Shown here: piece by piece, positions 1 through 10,608 of the stretch | How positions within the stretch are numbered: position 1 is the stretch's first letter | Layout of the letters: each line of letters starts with the position of its first letter | Assembly (NCBI GenBank): GCA_001887945.1 | Contig: LDOQ01000066.1 | Coordinates: 124,001-188,000 of the forward strand | Length of the DNA: 64,000 nucleotides | Direction: 5' to 3' | Origin: Spraguea lophii | Lineage: Eukaryota; Microsporidia; Spragueidae | Made by a program: the position numbers and the translations under genes | Notes under the pieces: generated by a model | Told to the model about the DNA's origin: nothing | Database searches by the model: none | What the model saw: only the letters and a program-made list of their open reading frames with translations

Positions 1-571
1 CATAAAGATTAGATCCAAATAATAATTCAGGGGATCTATACCATCTTGTAGCTACAGTGGGTGTAAAATGATCAAGACCAATTGATCTAGCCAATCCTAA
101 ATCAGCAATCTTTATAACACCTTGGGAATCTATTAAAATATTCGAAGGTTTTATGTCTCTATGAATAAAAAATTTTTTATGCATAGCAAATACACCACGA
201 ACAATCATATACATCCAAGCTTTTATATCGGAGGGCATAAAAATAATATTCTTATTCTTGATTATAGATTCTAAACTACATCTAACATGTTCTAAAACAA
301 TATTCAAAGAATCATTATGAAAAAATACATCATGTATACGTATTACATATTTATCGTTTATTGCTCGCAATGCTTTTATTTCTCTTATTGCACTGCCATC
401 GATACCTGCAGTTCTATTTTTTATCTTTTTTATTGCTACAACTCTCTTCATAGGTAAAATAGTTTCTTTAACAATTTTTGAATCACTTTCTCCTTCATAT
501 TCTTCTGATTTATATATTACTGCATAAGCACCCTCTCCAATTTTACTTCTTCTAATATAGAAACTAGACAT
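1..571 (-). CDS. KIN28: CDK7/Kin28-type cyclin-dependent kinase (3' part beyond window)
   Basis: Only the N-terminal 190 or so residues are present; the gene runs off the left edge. The start at 571 gives MSSFYIRRSKIGEGAY, a glycine-rich loop. It is followed by a VAIKKIK lysine strand, a cyclin-binding helix GSAIREIKAL (CDK7 has a similar NRTALRE version), the catalytic loop HRDIKPSNIL, a DLGLARS magnesium loop (DLG rather than DFG) and an activation segment ending ATRWYRSPELLFG. That ending matches the CDK7/Kin28 family, which phosphorylates the RNA polymerase II C-terminal domain within TFIIH and, in animals, activates other CDKs. The gene is divergent from RPS13, with 115 bp between start codons. 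Kinase identity is certain; the CDK7 subgroup is likely rather than proven because the C-lobe is missing. Confidence 0.85.
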   Translation of the reverse strand, partial: MSSFYIRRSKIGEGAYAVIYKSEEYEGESDSKIVKETILPMKRVVAIKKIKNRTAGIDGSAIREIKALRAINDKYVIRIHDVFFHNDSLNIVLEHVRCSLESIIKNKNIIFMPSDIKAWMYMIVRGVFAMHKKFFIHRDIKPSNILIDSQGVIKIADLGLARSIGLDHFTPTVATRWYRSPELLFGSNLY

Positions 572-686
572 GGGTTAGCATTCCAATTTTTTTATTTGCT
601 TTTAAACAAACAAAGTTTAACGATTCTTCCAAATAAATTTATTTTCAAAAAATAAAATTTTATTTTTTAAAATTTTACACCCCCAA
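572..686. promoter_or_regulatory. Divergent promoter between CDK7-like kinase and RPS13
   Basis: Only 115 bp separate the two divergent start codons, so both promoters must lie here. A run of five C residues sits just before the RPS13 ATG, and CCC abuts or nearly abuts the kinase ATG on the other strand. This is the CCC-type start-proximal motif known from microsporidia and it recurs before most genes in the window. Confidence 0.6.
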
Positions 687-1118
687 ATGGCACGCATGTA
701 TTCAAACGGAAAAGGACAATCCAAATCTGTTACACCATACAACTTAACTTATCCTACTTATATCAAGCATTCTAAAGAAGAGATAGTTGATGTTATTCTT
801 AACTTGGCTAGAAAAGGAACACCACCATCACAAATAGGTAATATTCTCAGAGATAACTATGGAGTAGGAAAATCTTTTGCTGTTACAAAAACCAAGATAT
901 TAACACTTTTGAAAATCGCAGGATTAAAACCAGTAATCCCAGAAGATCTTAACAATATCGTAAAAAAATGTGTTAACATCAAAGCACATTTAGCCAAGTA
1001 TACAAACGATAAATCTTCTAAGTATCAGCTAATTCAAATGCAATCATGCTTATATAGAGTAGCTAGATATTATAAGAGCAAGAATGAATTACCAGCAGGT
1101 TGGAAACCTCCATTTTAA
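687..1118 (+). CDS. RPS13: 40S ribosomal protein S13 (uS15)
   Basis: The 143-residue protein begins MARMYSNGKGQS and shows the eukaryotic S13 pattern: a basic N-terminus, the GTPPSQIGNILRDNYGV helix-turn segment, and a C-terminal uS15 core with a basic ARYYKSK stretch near the end. The usual length is about 151 residues, so it is slightly short. It is a small-subunit protein binding helix 22 of 18S rRNA. The start is supported by the CCCCC run a few bases upstream and by the conserved MARM beginning. No intron is visible. Confidence 0.97.
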   Translation: MARMYSNGKGQSKSVTPYNLTYPTYIKHSKEEIVDVILNLARKGTPPSQIGNILRDNYGVGKSFAVTKTKILTLLKIAGLKPVIPEDLNNIVKKCVNIKAHLAKYTNDKSSKYQLIQMQSCLYRVARYYKSKNELPAGWKPPF

Positions 1119-1299
1119 TAAAATATAAGGTTTAAGAAAATTGTATCTTTAAAAAGCTTTTTATTTTTTGAAGTCTTTATTTGTTTTTAGAGTTTTTATT
1201 TTTTAAAAATAATTTTATATTGATTTACGGAATTTAATAATTGTTAGTTCATTGTAAATTTTATCTCTCAATCGAATATAAATAAATTTACAAAACTTT

Positions 1300-2979
1300 T
1301 CATTCAAATCCTAAACACGAACGCCAAAAATTATTTTCTTTATTTTGTATTTCTACTTTTTGTGCGGCTTTTCCTTCTGGAACAATCACTACTCTTTCAA
1401 GTGTTTCATCTATTTCAATATCATCTATCTTCTTTGTAATATTCGGTGCTACTGATGGTGGTGCTTTAATTGTTACACAACTAATTAGTTCATCCTCTTC
1501 TTTGGTTGTTTCATTAAATATATCTTTCCATTTTACTTCAGCATATTCTAAATCATCATTCGTGGATGCTGAGAGAGAATAACAGCTAAGATCTTCACTC
1601 TCTTCATCTATCAATTCATTTAAACATTCTCTTTCCTCTCTCATAATAGCCATGGATGTATTAAAAGATTCTATTTGTGATATAAATTGGTTTAAAGGTT
1701 TATTATCTGTAGAAGTAGTGGATAAGGTGCTTGTAGTATTTTCAGTCTCTTGAAGAATATCTAAGAAAAATTCAGATAATTTTTCGGAAATAAATGGAAA
1801 ACTCCAATTTATACTGTCAATAAAACCAGGAAGCACATATGGATGTTTTTTCTCTTTATATTTTTTTATCTCATAATTTTGACCATCAAAAATCATAACA
1901 GCACCAAAATTATTATATGCATCACAATAATTAGGCGCAGAAAATATAGTTATTACAGCAGGTAATTTATTCTCCCCATTGTATATTCTATACCCATTTT
2001 CTTGTACTTCATGTCCTCTTACAACAGTCCATAGATTATTTGTTTTTAAAAATTGTTCTATAGCTTTTATACCATAGAAATATGAACATCTTCTATTTTT
2101 ATTGTAAGCGTAATCTTCTATTTTATTTAATTCATACAATGGATGTGGATCAGACCATAATAGATCAGTCATTATTACATCAGAATTTACTTCTTTAAAT
2201 CTTCCAACATTATTTATTTCATCTATATTTTGAAAAGATGGAGAAATCCCACCGTGAACACAAAATAATTTACCCATAACCACAGCAGCCAGTGGATGTG
2301 ATCTAAAACACCTTAAACTTAAATCATAAATATAACTATCATATTTATACAAACATTCTCTTTTATACGAAAAATATGATGTCATAGATTCAGATTCATG
2401 ATTTCCCCTTAATAAAAATATATTTTCTGGAAAATTCATTTTCAAAACCAAAAGATAAAAATAAACTTCTGTAGAAAATACACCTCTATCCACATAATCA
2501 CCTAAAAATACAAAAGTATTGCTTTCTATTTCAAAATCTTCAAATATTCTTAATAAATCGTAATATTGTCCATGTATATCACCAACGATAATCACTGGTT
2601 TATCAATTACTAATAAATTTTTATCTTTTTTATTAAGCTCATAACTTCTCTTAAGAAGAGTTTCTGCCTGCTTTAAACTTAATTTTCCTTGATTGTAAAA
2701 ATGTTTTCTTACTATTTTATAATCTAAAATATCTCTATCTATTTGACTATAAATATATTCATCTTCTATTGTATATGATACTGGAACAAATTTCTCTTTT
2801 TTATTACAATCCGTATCATCTTCTATATTTAATTCTTTTTTCTCATAAATTTTTACTGTAGCTTCTTCTTGATTAGCATGTTTTGAGATAGATACATTAA
2901 TATCACTGGTATTAATTACATCATTAGCACATTCTATATTTTCTGTTTTCAAAATATTATCAGTGCTTAATTGTGTCAT
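1300..2979 (-). CDS. CNA1: Calcineurin A catalytic subunit (PP2B phosphatase)
   Basis: This 559-residue serine/threonine phosphatase has the metallophosphatase signatures GDIHGQ, GDYVDRG and RGNHES (residues about 130-200), then HGGISP and SAPNYCDAYNN. It is assigned to PP2B rather than PP1/PP2A by the VQENGYRIY segment and by the post-catalytic helix reading HPYVLPGFIDSINWSFPF, which corresponds to the region preceding the regulatory-subunit-binding helix. It should dephosphorylate targets in response to calcium with calcineurin B. The N-terminal 80 residues are an acidic, low-complexity extension, longer than usual. The C-terminal tail (about 400-559) is acidic and diverged; I could not recognise a clear autoinhibitory segment. 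Confidence 0.93.
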   Translation of the reverse strand: MTQLSTDNILKTENIECANDVINTSDINVSISKHANQEEATVKIYEKKELNIEDDTDCNKKEKFVPVSYTIEDEYIYSQIDRDILDYKIVRKHFYNQGKLSLKQAETLLKRSYELNKKDKNLLVIDKPVIIVGDIHGQYYDLLRIFEDFEIESNTFVFLGDYVDRGVFSTEVYFYLLVLKMNFPENIFLLRGNHESESMTSYFSYKRECLYKYDSYIYDLSLRCFRSHPLAAVVMGKLFCVHGGISPSFQNIDEINNVGRFKEVNSDVIMTDLLWSDPHPLYELNKIEDYAYNKNRRCSYFYGIKAIEQFLKTNNLWTVVRGHEVQENGYRIYNGENKLPAVITIFSAPNYCDAYNNFGAVMIFDGQNYEIKKYKEKKHPYVLPGFIDSINWSFPFISEKLSEFFLDILQETENTTSTLSTTSTDNKPLNQFISQIESFNTSMAIMREERECLNELIDEESEDLSCYSLSASTNDDLEYAEVKWKDIFNETTKEEDELISCVTIKAPPSVAPNITKKIDDIEIDETLERVVIVPEGKAAQKVEIQNKENNFWRSCLGFE

Positions 2980-3188
2980 GTGGATCTTAATAATAAACTT
3001 AAATATATTTCTCCTTTTTTAAAAAAAGGATATGTCAATTAAAACATAAAACATTTTATTTGATCTTTCGATCTTACAATTTTATATTATAAAAATTTAT
3101 ATTGAATAATTCTGATTTAAAGATTATAAAATTTCTTTACATTCTCATTTTTTAAAATATTTTTTTCTTTTCTTTTTTCACACCCTTA

Positions 3189-3575
3189 ATGGCAAAAAAA
3201 GTTCTTGAATCAAAGACAAGTAAAGCAGAAAAAATATCAAATTCAACAAAATCCAAAAAGAAATGGTCATCCGGAAAAGTTGCTGAAGCAGTAAAAAGAC
3301 ATGAAAGAGTAGAAGATGATATATTTAATAAAATAGTTAAAGATGTTAAAAATATGAGAATTCTTACAAGAACTACATTATCAGAAAGATATAATTTGAG
3401 TTTAAACATCAGTATTAAGCTTTTGAGATTTTTAGAAGAAAATCAAATCATAAAACTTATATCTTCTCATAGAGGATCTAAGATTTACGCAGGTAGCAAA
3501 TATGAACCATTGAAGGTAGTCGAACAACCTAAGGAAGTTGAAGCTACAGTTGATAATGATCAAGAATGGGCATAA
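3189..3575 (+). CDS. RPS25: 40S ribosomal protein S25 (eS25)
   Basis: The 128-residue product has a lysine-rich N-terminus with KSKKKWSSGKV, typical of S25 (KKKWSKGKV), followed by a winged-helix core with LTRTTLSERYNLSLNISIKLL and ending in GSKIYAG. It is a small-subunit head protein. A CCC run lies immediately upstream of the ATG. The acidic C-terminal tail of about 20 residues after the core is an extension relative to the family. Confidence 0.95.
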   Translation: MAKKVLESKTSKAEKISNSTKSKKKWSSGKVAEAVKRHERVEDDIFNKIVKDVKNMRILTRTTLSERYNLSLNISIKLLRFLEENQIIKLISSHRGSKIYAGSKYEPLKVVEQPKEVEATVDNDQEWA

Positions 3576-3812
3576 AATAAAGAGTTTATTTCTTTAATGA
3601 TAAGTTTAACACAAACATTTTATTATCTGCACAAATATTTTATAATCTTTTATTTTATTTGATTTTTAAAAAATATATGTTATTCAGCATAATTTTTGCT
3701 TATTTTTTTATTGATTTATTCCTAATCAATTGAATTTATAAAATAGCCAATGAACCTATAAAATTTTTTAATTAAAAAAGTTAATTACTTAAGAAAAAAA
3801 GATTACCCCTTT

Positions 3813-4706
3813 ATGTTTGTAAAATTTTTAGAGTGTTTCGGTATTATTCTTTTAGCCAAGATATTATATCATGTTTATTGTTTTATTAAAAGTGTATCTC
3901 TTAATCATAGAGTATGGAAAAGATTAGGTGATAGATGGATTGTAGTAACGGGTGCGACCGATGGTATTGGAAGGGCTATAGTTATGAAATTAGCAAAGAA
4001 GAAGAAGAAAATAATTATTATAGGAAGAAGTTTAGAAAAGTTAAATGAAGTAGAAAATGAGGCGAAAGAAAAAGGTGGGGAGATAGAAAAATTGGTAATG
4101 GATTTAAGTGAAGATATAGATTTTGATAGTGTAATACCTAAGGATAAAGAGATAGGAATGTTATTCAATATAGCAGGTGTGTCACATGAACACCCTAAAT
4201 TCTTACCAGAGGAGGAAGAAAGTGCGATAAAAAATATTTTAAACGTAAACGTCACTAATAATATACTTTTATCACATTGTCTTTTAAAGAGAGCAGATAA
4301 GGATGATTATTTCTATCTTATTAACGCAGGATCTATTCTTGGAGAACAGCCCTGTCCTCTTCTTTCCGTATACTCATCTTCAAAGACTTTTGTCAAATTT
4401 TTCAGTGAGAGCTTAAGTTTTGAACGGATTCCTAAAAAATTACATGCAGAATGCGTGCTTTATGGAATGGTAGCAACAAAAATGACTAAAATAAGAACAC
4501 CATCTTTATTTAGCCCAGCACCAGAGGTTATTGCTAAATATACTATAAAAACAATAGGATCATTGACAACTCAAACTCCTTATCCTCCCCACGCCATACA
4601 ACACTTTCTCTTATCTCTCATTCCTAACAGTATTAAAGTAGTAGCAATGTTATTCCATCTTAATTCCGTGAGAAAAAAAGCGATGAAAAAGAAGAAGAAA
4701 GAATAA
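3813..4706 (+). CDS. IFA38: Very-long-chain 3-ketoacyl-CoA reductase (SDR family)
   Basis: The 297-residue short-chain dehydrogenase starts with a hydrophobic segment (about residues 5-30), then TGATDGIGRA (the TGxxxGIG cofactor loop), GRSLEKL, NIAGVSHEHP (NAG motif variant), an NAGS strand and the catalytic YSSSK. This order and the membrane anchor match the 17-beta-HSD12 / Ifa38 type, which catalyses the second step of very-long-chain fatty acid elongation in the ER. The C-terminus ends in KKKKKE, a dilysine-like ER retrieval signal. CCCC lies 5 nt before the ATG. It converges on RPP1, with 6 bp between the stop codons. Confidence 0.85.
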   Translation: MFVKFLECFGIILLAKILYHVYCFIKSVSLNHRVWKRLGDRWIVVTGATDGIGRAIVMKLAKKKKKIIIIGRSLEKLNEVENEAKEKGGEIEKLVMDLSEDIDFDSVIPKDKEIGMLFNIAGVSHEHPKFLPEEEESAIKNILNVNVTNNILLSHCLLKRADKDDYFYLINAGSILGEQPCPLLSVYSSSKTFVKFFSESLSFERIPKKLHAECVLYGMVATKMTKIRTPSLFSPAPEVIAKYTIKTIGSLTTQTPYPPHAIQHFLLSLIPNSIKVVAMLFHLNSVRKKAMKKKKKE

Positions 4707-4712
4707 AAATTT

Positions 4713-5399
4713 TTATAACAAATATTTATATTCATTTAAAATAAAATTTCTTTTTAAATTACCTTCATCCAAATTATTTACTACTCCATTAGCAGAAAAT
4801 CTTTTTAATGCAGCATTTTTCAATAATTTTTTAGGATTTTCCTCTGTAATCTCCTTAATCCTTTCTTCCTTAAAATTGAATATCTTCAAAAATTCTTTTA
4901 TATCTCTTAAATGTTTTAATTCATGTTTCTCTTTTGCTCCAGACGTAATAATAGTATTTTTACCTTTAGTTATTCCTAATATTCTATTAACATTCCTCAA
5001 CCAATTATCTCTGTCATACAATCCCCCTCTCAACGGTATTTCTATAAATATACCTTTATGAATACAATTTTTAATCAATCCCCTCTTAATATTAGTATCT
5101 ACACCTATATCTATTGTTATAACATCAATATCCCACCCAGTAGCTACTTCCATAGAATTATTATCTTTAACCAATATACTTATTATATCGTAATATGGAA
5201 TAGTTTTAATATAAAATCTACTAATATTTTCTTCTTTCAAACGTATACATATTTTAGTATACATATTATCTTTTACCTCTATATCATAGCTATCAGTATA
5301 ATTATTTATATCACTATCTATATTTATACACACGGCTTTATAATCTTTAAAATTATAATTTAATAGAGTAGCATTAATATTAAGATCGTACATTCCCAT
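4713..5399 (-). CDS. RPP1: RNase P/MRP protein subunit p30 (Rpp1)
   Basis: The 228-residue protein has the TIM-barrel-like p30 fold features: the IDVITIDIGVD strand, then GIFIEIPLRGGL, RNVNRILGIT, TIITSGAKEKHELKHLRDI and KNAALKRF. These match the RNase P p30 domain, where the SGA and RxP (DI) segments are conserved. It should act in tRNA 5'-end maturation and, in MRP, rRNA processing. The N-terminal half is more diverged. The start codon is preceded by CCC-like sequence only weakly. Confidence 0.85.
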   Translation of the reverse strand: MGMYDLNINATLLNYNFKDYKAVCINIDSDINNYTDSYDIEVKDNMYTKICIRLKEENISRFYIKTIPYYDIISILVKDNNSMEVATGWDIDVITIDIGVDTNIKRGLIKNCIHKGIFIEIPLRGGLYDRDNWLRNVNRILGITKGKNTIITSGAKEKHELKHLRDIKEFLKIFNFKEERIKEITEENPKKLLKNAALKRFSANGVVNNLDEGNLKRNFILNEYKYLL

Positions 5400-6126
5400 A
5401 GTAAAATATGGGAAAAAATATTATGAAATTTTATAACCGAAAAAAATAAAAGAAATATAAATTATATTGTAAAGATACATAGAAATAATGATATGTTTAT
5501 AAATAACAGTTACATAATGCTTCAATCTGTTTATTTTAAGCATTTAAATATTTTTTTATGATGTTTAATTTATTATGAATATCTAGTATCTGATAAAACA
5601 TTAACGCAATTTTATTTTGATAATAGTTATTTTTACAGTTATATAATATACTTTATTAATATTAAACATAATTACTTTATAATGTTCCAACTCTTCTACT
5701 CAACTCTCAATCCTCGTAAGATTTATTTTTAATATCTTAATTTTATTATAATTATCACATTTCCAATATTTCATGGTATATCAAAAATAAAGAATTCAAT
5801 GTATAATAAAGGATGCAATAATTAAAATATAAATAAAATTTTAATATCTACTATACTATTGGCATAGATACATTTTATTTTAGAGAACAAATATTTAATA
5901 ATTACCGTTATATCTTTTTTAATATCTTTGTTACTTCAAAAAATAGTCAGTACAATTATAAATTTAATATGAAATAAATAAATGTTATCTTTTCTAAAAT
6001 ATGAAATTATTCTAGAATATATTACACATAATTTATAAACATTTTAATCTGTTCTTATGGCATATCTCATTTCCTATTTAAGAATATTGTTTTTTTTATA
6101 AAAATTAATATAATTTATGCATCCCT
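5400..6126. other. Intergenic region, no feature seen
   Basis: This AT-rich spacer lies between RPP1 and AlaRS, the 5' sides of two divergent genes. I see no open frame of note, no tRNA and no recognisable repeat. CCCT sits directly before the AlaRS ATG at its right end. Confidence 0.5.
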
Positions 6127-8685
6127 ATGTATTCTGCAAGTGTCTTGAGAAAGAAATTTATAGATTTTTTTGTTGATAAAGGTCATGTGCAGATAGAATC
6201 ATCTAGTGTTGTCCCATACAATGATCCTTCTCTTTTATTTACAAATAGTGGAATGGTTCAATTTAAAGATATATTTCTGGGAAATATAAATCCTAAGGAT
6301 CCTTTGTATTCTGTTAAAAGAGCATGTTCTATACAAAGGTGTATTAGAGCAGGTGGTAAGCATAATGATTTAGATGATGTGGGTAAGGATAATTATCATC
6401 ATACTTATTTTGAGATGATGGGGAATTGGTCTTTTGGTGATTATTATAAAAAAGAAGCAATAGATTATGCATATGAATTTTTAGTAGGAGAATTAAAATT
6501 AAACAAAGATAATATGTATGTTAGTTATTTTGATGACGGGGTTAGGCCTGATTTGGAAACAAAAGAATATTGGATGAAATATATGGATGAGAGTAGAATC
6601 TTACCATTTAATAAGGAGAATTTCTGGGAGATGGCCGAGAAAGGACCTTGTGGGCCTTGTACTGAAATACATTATGATAGAATAGGTGGTAGGGATGCTA
6701 CATCATTGGTAAATAAAGATGATCCAACAGTGGTAGAAATATGGAATCTGGTATTTATGCAATATTGTAGAGAAGATGATGGTTTAAAGAATTTGAAAAA
6801 TAATTTTGTGGATACAGGAATGGGAATGGAAAGAGTATTGAGTATTCTTAATGATGTTCATTCAAATTATCTTACTGATTTATTTTTACCGATATTTTCC
6901 GAGTTAAAGGAACATAGTTCAAAAGATATACAAGAATATTCTGACGGTGAGAATGAGATTGATATGGCATATAGAATAGTTGCTGATCATTGTAGAACAA
7001 TTGCAGTATGTCTTAACAATGATGTATTTCCATCATCAACGGGTAGAGGATATGTTCTCAGAAGAATAATTAGAAGAGCTATAAGATATGCTAAAGAAAT
7101 TTTAAAAGTCGATTCTTTAGTAAAAATTGTAGAACATTGTTCTAACTCATTAGATATTGAATTGGGAGATAAAATTTATGCTGTCGAAGAAGAAGAAAAG
7201 TTGTTTTTAAAAACATTGGAAAAAGGAAAATTATATTTTAATAAGATAAGCAAAGAATACGACAGAGTATTTCCTGCAAAATATGCATTTGTTTTGTATG
7301 ATACGTACGGTTATCCATTTGATCTCACAAAAATTTTATGTGAAGAAAAAGGTTTAACTGTAGATGAAAAAGAATTTAACGAGCATAAAGAAATTGCACG
7401 TGAAAAGAGTAAAAAGAAAGTAGGCCAGGAAGAATATTATATTAATAATGAAGTACTGGAAAAAATTAAAGCGCTTAAAGAAACTGATGATAATTTCAAA
7501 TACGAAGAAAAAATATTATTTGCTCAGTCTTTATTAATGTTAGAAAAAGAAGAAATAAATTCTAAACATTCAATATTAGTTACAGATAAAACATCATTCT
7601 ACTCAGAAAAAGGAGGACAAGTAGGAGATAAAGGATATATTATTTTCTTAGAAAAAGATGGAGATTATAACGATATTACTACCTCATTAGAAAATATAGA
7701 TTTAGATAAACAGTATGGTTATATGGAAGTATTAGATACACAGGAGTTAGGTGCACATATATTACACATTGGAAATATTAAAGGTAAAATATCAAAGAAT
7801 GTAAAAATGATTGTGGATTACATCAGGAGAGATAAAATTAAAAAAAATCATACTGCAACACATATATTAAACTCTATTCTTAGACGTAAGTATAATTCTG
7901 AGCAATGTGGAAGTTTGGTAGCTGAAGATAAACTAAGATTTGATTTTAAAGGTAAAGGAGCGAACATAAAAGAAATCGAAGAAATTGAAAAAGAAGTTAA
8001 TGATATCATAAAGAAAAATTATGAAGTTAAAACAGAGATAAAAAATTATAATGAAACAGAAGGTATTATAAAGCTTAAAGGCGAAAAGTATCCAGATAAA
8101 GTGAGGGTAGTCGAAATAAACAATATGGAAGAACTTTGTGGTGGTACACATGTTAGTTATACTGGTGACATAAAACTTCTTAGAATTATTAATGAAACAG
8201 GTATAGCTAAGAATATTAGAAGAATTATTGCAGTTACAGGAAATAAAGCTATAGAACTTACAGAATTAGCAAATAATTTTTTACAAAATCCTTTAGAATA
8301 TAATCAAGAAGAAATACCAGTATTAGAAAAATATAAAATAGAAGAAAATCTAAAATTGATTATGAAAAATAAAATTAAAAATAAAAAAGAAGAAATAAAT
8401 AAAATAGTCGAAAGATTAAAAAACGATGAAAATATTATAAATTATAATTCCAATAATAAAAAAGAGGTGGTAAAAGATTTGAATACGATATCTTCATATT
8501 TCAAGAAATTAAGCAAAGAAGCAATAATATACAGTAAAATCGAAGAAGAAATATTTTTCATAGCCAAAGGAAAAGATTCAATAGATAAAATAACTGAGAA
8601 TTTGGAGAATATAAAAATGGGTGGAAAAGAAATCGTAAATGGTAAAGGATTACTAAAAAAGAATTCCAATCTTTTCAAGCATTAA
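6127..8685 (+). CDS. ALA1: Alanyl-tRNA synthetase
   Basis: The 852-residue class II synthetase begins with RKKFIDFFVDKGHVQIESSSVVP, a typical AlaRS N-terminus, then FTNSGMVQFKD and the motif 2 region with R(A)CSIQRCIRAGGKHNDLDDVG. The C-terminal editing domain is intact, with the zinc-binding HTATHILN at about residue 578 and CGGTHV at about 672. It is a little shorter than yeast (about 960 residues), mainly in the C-Ala domain. It charges tRNA-Ala and clears mis-charged serine and glycine. The ATG follows CCCT directly. Confidence 0.97.
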   Translation: MYSASVLRKKFIDFFVDKGHVQIESSSVVPYNDPSLLFTNSGMVQFKDIFLGNINPKDPLYSVKRACSIQRCIRAGGKHNDLDDVGKDNYHHTYFEMMGNWSFGDYYKKEAIDYAYEFLVGELKLNKDNMYVSYFDDGVRPDLETKEYWMKYMDESRILPFNKENFWEMAEKGPCGPCTEIHYDRIGGRDATSLVNKDDPTVVEIWNLVFMQYCREDDGLKNLKNNFVDTGMGMERVLSILNDVHSNYLTDLFLPIFSELKEHSSKDIQEYSDGENEIDMAYRIVADHCRTIAVCLNNDVFPSSTGRGYVLRRIIRRAIRYAKEILKVDSLVKIVEHCSNSLDIELGDKIYAVEEEEKLFLKTLEKGKLYFNKISKEYDRVFPAKYAFVLYDTYGYPFDLTKILCEEKGLTVDEKEFNEHKEIAREKSKKKVGQEEYYINNEVLEKIKALKETDDNFKYEEKILFAQSLLMLEKEEINSKHSILVTDKTSFYSEKGGQVGDKGYIIFLEKDGDYNDITTSLENIDLDKQYGYMEVLDTQELGAHILHIGNIKGKISKNVKMIVDYIRRDKIKKNHTATHILNSILRRKYNSEQCGSLVAEDKLRFDFKGKGANIKEIEEIEKEVNDIIKKNYEVKTEIKNYNETEGIIKLKGEKYPDKVRVVEINNMEELCGGTHVSYTGDIKLLRIINETGIAKNIRRIIAVTGNKAIELTELANNFLQNPLEYNQEEIPVLEKYKIEENLKLIMKNKIKNKKEEINKIVERLKNDENIINYNSNNKKEVVKDLNTISSYFKKLSKEAIIYSKIEEEIFFIAKGKDSIDKITENLENIKMGGKEIVNGKGLLKKNSNLFKH

Positions 8686-8715
8686 AAAATTATTTACTGA
8701 TAAAATAATAAACTT

Positions 8716-10269
8716 TTATTGTTTTCTTCCGTCTCCTTCTTCTTTCACACTTTTTCCTGCTTTAATTATTTCATCTACCATTAATAATGAAATAGCTACC
8801 ATCACTGCATTTCCAAGTACTCTTAATACTACTTGATAATTTTCCAAAGTTTCTTCTCCTTCTTGTATTTTGCCTCTTCTCATAAATTCTATTTCTTCTT
8901 CTACATTTTTATTGGAATTTTTCAATAGAATTTTAGTAAGAGATAATATAGAATTTTTTATTATATCTATTCCAACTACATCTTCAGGAAGACAATTCTT
9001 CTTTTGATTTTCTAAATATTCAGATATTTTATAATAAAGAATAGGTCCTCCTTGGAGATAACAACTATCTTTAAGAACAAATAACAATGATTTCAATGTA
9101 TTTTTTACTGCTGTAATCATTCTATCCATTTCATATTGATTTCCTCTTACTAAAATAGTACATGAGCCAGAATAAGGTGTATCTTCTAAAAATGTAAATT
9201 TTTCATCTTTAATATCTTCAACTCTAACTTTTCCACAATATCCCATATTTTCTAGTTTTAGATCTTCTACCCTATTGATTATATTACCACCACACATTTT
9301 TACTAATCGTTCAAGATTTCTTCTTTTTGCTCTTCTTAAAGCTAAAATACCTTCATTAGCCAATACTTCTAAAGAAACAGGATCTATTCCTTTCTCAGTA
9401 ATCACTAACAGAGATTTACCCTGGTTTTTTAATTCTCTTCCAAATTCTGCTATTCTCTTTGCTCTTTCATAAATAAATTGTCTCTCACTTCCTACTAATT
9501 TATCTCTCTCTTCTGCAGATGAGTAATAAAATCCCGCATTAATTTCTGGTTTTTCATATTCTAAGCTTATATTGGTTATCATGATTATAACATCTTTCAT
9601 TTTCGTAGGCATAGCATGATGTCTACCACCATGATCTAATACCAATCCATTAATCAATTGACTATCTGCTATATCCCCTTCAGGCATTTTTAATACTTCC
9701 ACCATATTAGTATCTGGTATCCCATTTTCTGTTTTTATCTTAGTTAAAGCCTTAACCACATCCAAAGATAATTTTTTAGCAATAAAAGATTCCATTTTAG
9801 TAGATAATTGATTATACGCTAATTTCTCCATAGTTTTTATCAAAGTTCCTTTTTCTATTCCCATTTTATTTTCATTTAAATATTTTATCATCAAATCCCT
9901 TCCTATTTTCATTCCTCTTACAATTTTAAAAATAGACACACCATCTTGAAAATATTTAAATCCATTCAAAAACAATTCACTCGTATAAACTATTATTCTT
10001 GATGAACCATCTCCTATGATATCAAAGGTTTGTTGCGCAGACTTATTTATTATGATAGACGTAGGATGAATAAATTGTATTTCTCTTAAAAGAGTATTTC
10101 CATCATTACTTATTTTAATAGAGTTGCTAGGGCTAACAAGAAGCTTATAAGTACCATTAGGACCAATATTTGTACTAAACATAGAACTTAAGGCATTTGC
10201 AGCTACTGCATTTATATGGATTGCTTGACCACTTTGTGTTATTTCTGTTTCTTTGGATAAAAAAGACAT
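8716..10269 (-). CDS. CCT6: T-complex chaperonin subunit zeta (CCT6)
   Basis: I place the start at 10269 (MSFLSKETE), where TCCCT precedes the ATG. The upstream in-frame extension to 10332 is hydrophobic and lacks support. The 517-residue protein has group II chaperonin features: NIGPNGT near residue 40, DGNTLLREI, GDGSSR at the ATP site (normally GDGTT), and a LDHGGRHHAMP segment typical of the zeta subunit. It is one of eight subunits of the cytosolic chaperonin folding actin and tubulin. The GDGSS variant is a change in a strongly conserved site; in yeast and human CCT6 this subunit is a weak ATPase, so the change may be tolerated. Confidence 0.9.
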   Translation of the reverse strand: MSFLSKETEITQSGQAIHINAVAANALSSMFSTNIGPNGTYKLLVSPSNSIKISNDGNTLLREIQFIHPTSIIINKSAQQTFDIIGDGSSRIIVYTSELFLNGFKYFQDGVSIFKIVRGMKIGRDLMIKYLNENKMGIEKGTLIKTMEKLAYNQLSTKMESFIAKKLSLDVVKALTKIKTENGIPDTNMVEVLKMPEGDIADSQLINGLVLDHGGRHHAMPTKMKDVIIMITNISLEYEKPEINAGFYYSSAEERDKLVGSERQFIYERAKRIAEFGRELKNQGKSLLVITEKGIDPVSLEVLANEGILALRRAKRRNLERLVKMCGGNIINRVEDLKLENMGYCGKVRVEDIKDEKFTFLEDTPYSGSCTILVRGNQYEMDRMITAVKNTLKSLLFVLKDSCYLQGGPILYYKISEYLENQKKNCLPEDVVGIDIIKNSILSLTKILLKNSNKNVEEEIEFMRRGKIQEGEETLENYQVVLRVLGNAVMVAISLLMVDEIIKAGKSVKEEGDGRKQ

Positions 10270-10608
10270 AGGGATAAAAATTAAAAAGATTTTAAGGGAA
10301 AATAGAAATAAAAGATAAAATCGTAAATTCAAGAGAATAAAGATTTTAAAGAGTTAATAATTATTTATTACTTTATAATTTTTAAATGAAATATATTTTA
10401 AGAATCTTTATATTATACACAAAATATTTATAATTAGAATTATTTTTATACTTATAATTAGAATTAAGAAATATATCAATTTTGTGATCATGATGGTTCA
10501 ATTAGCATAAACTATCTTTTAAAAATTATAACTGCGAAATAAAAACTAATAACTTTTTTTTCAAATATTTTTTTCTTTTTAAAAAAATTTATAATTTACT
10601 TCCCATCT

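Noticed and set aside
5058..5363. 101-codon plus-strand frame
   Set aside because: Antisense of the Rpp1 coding sequence.
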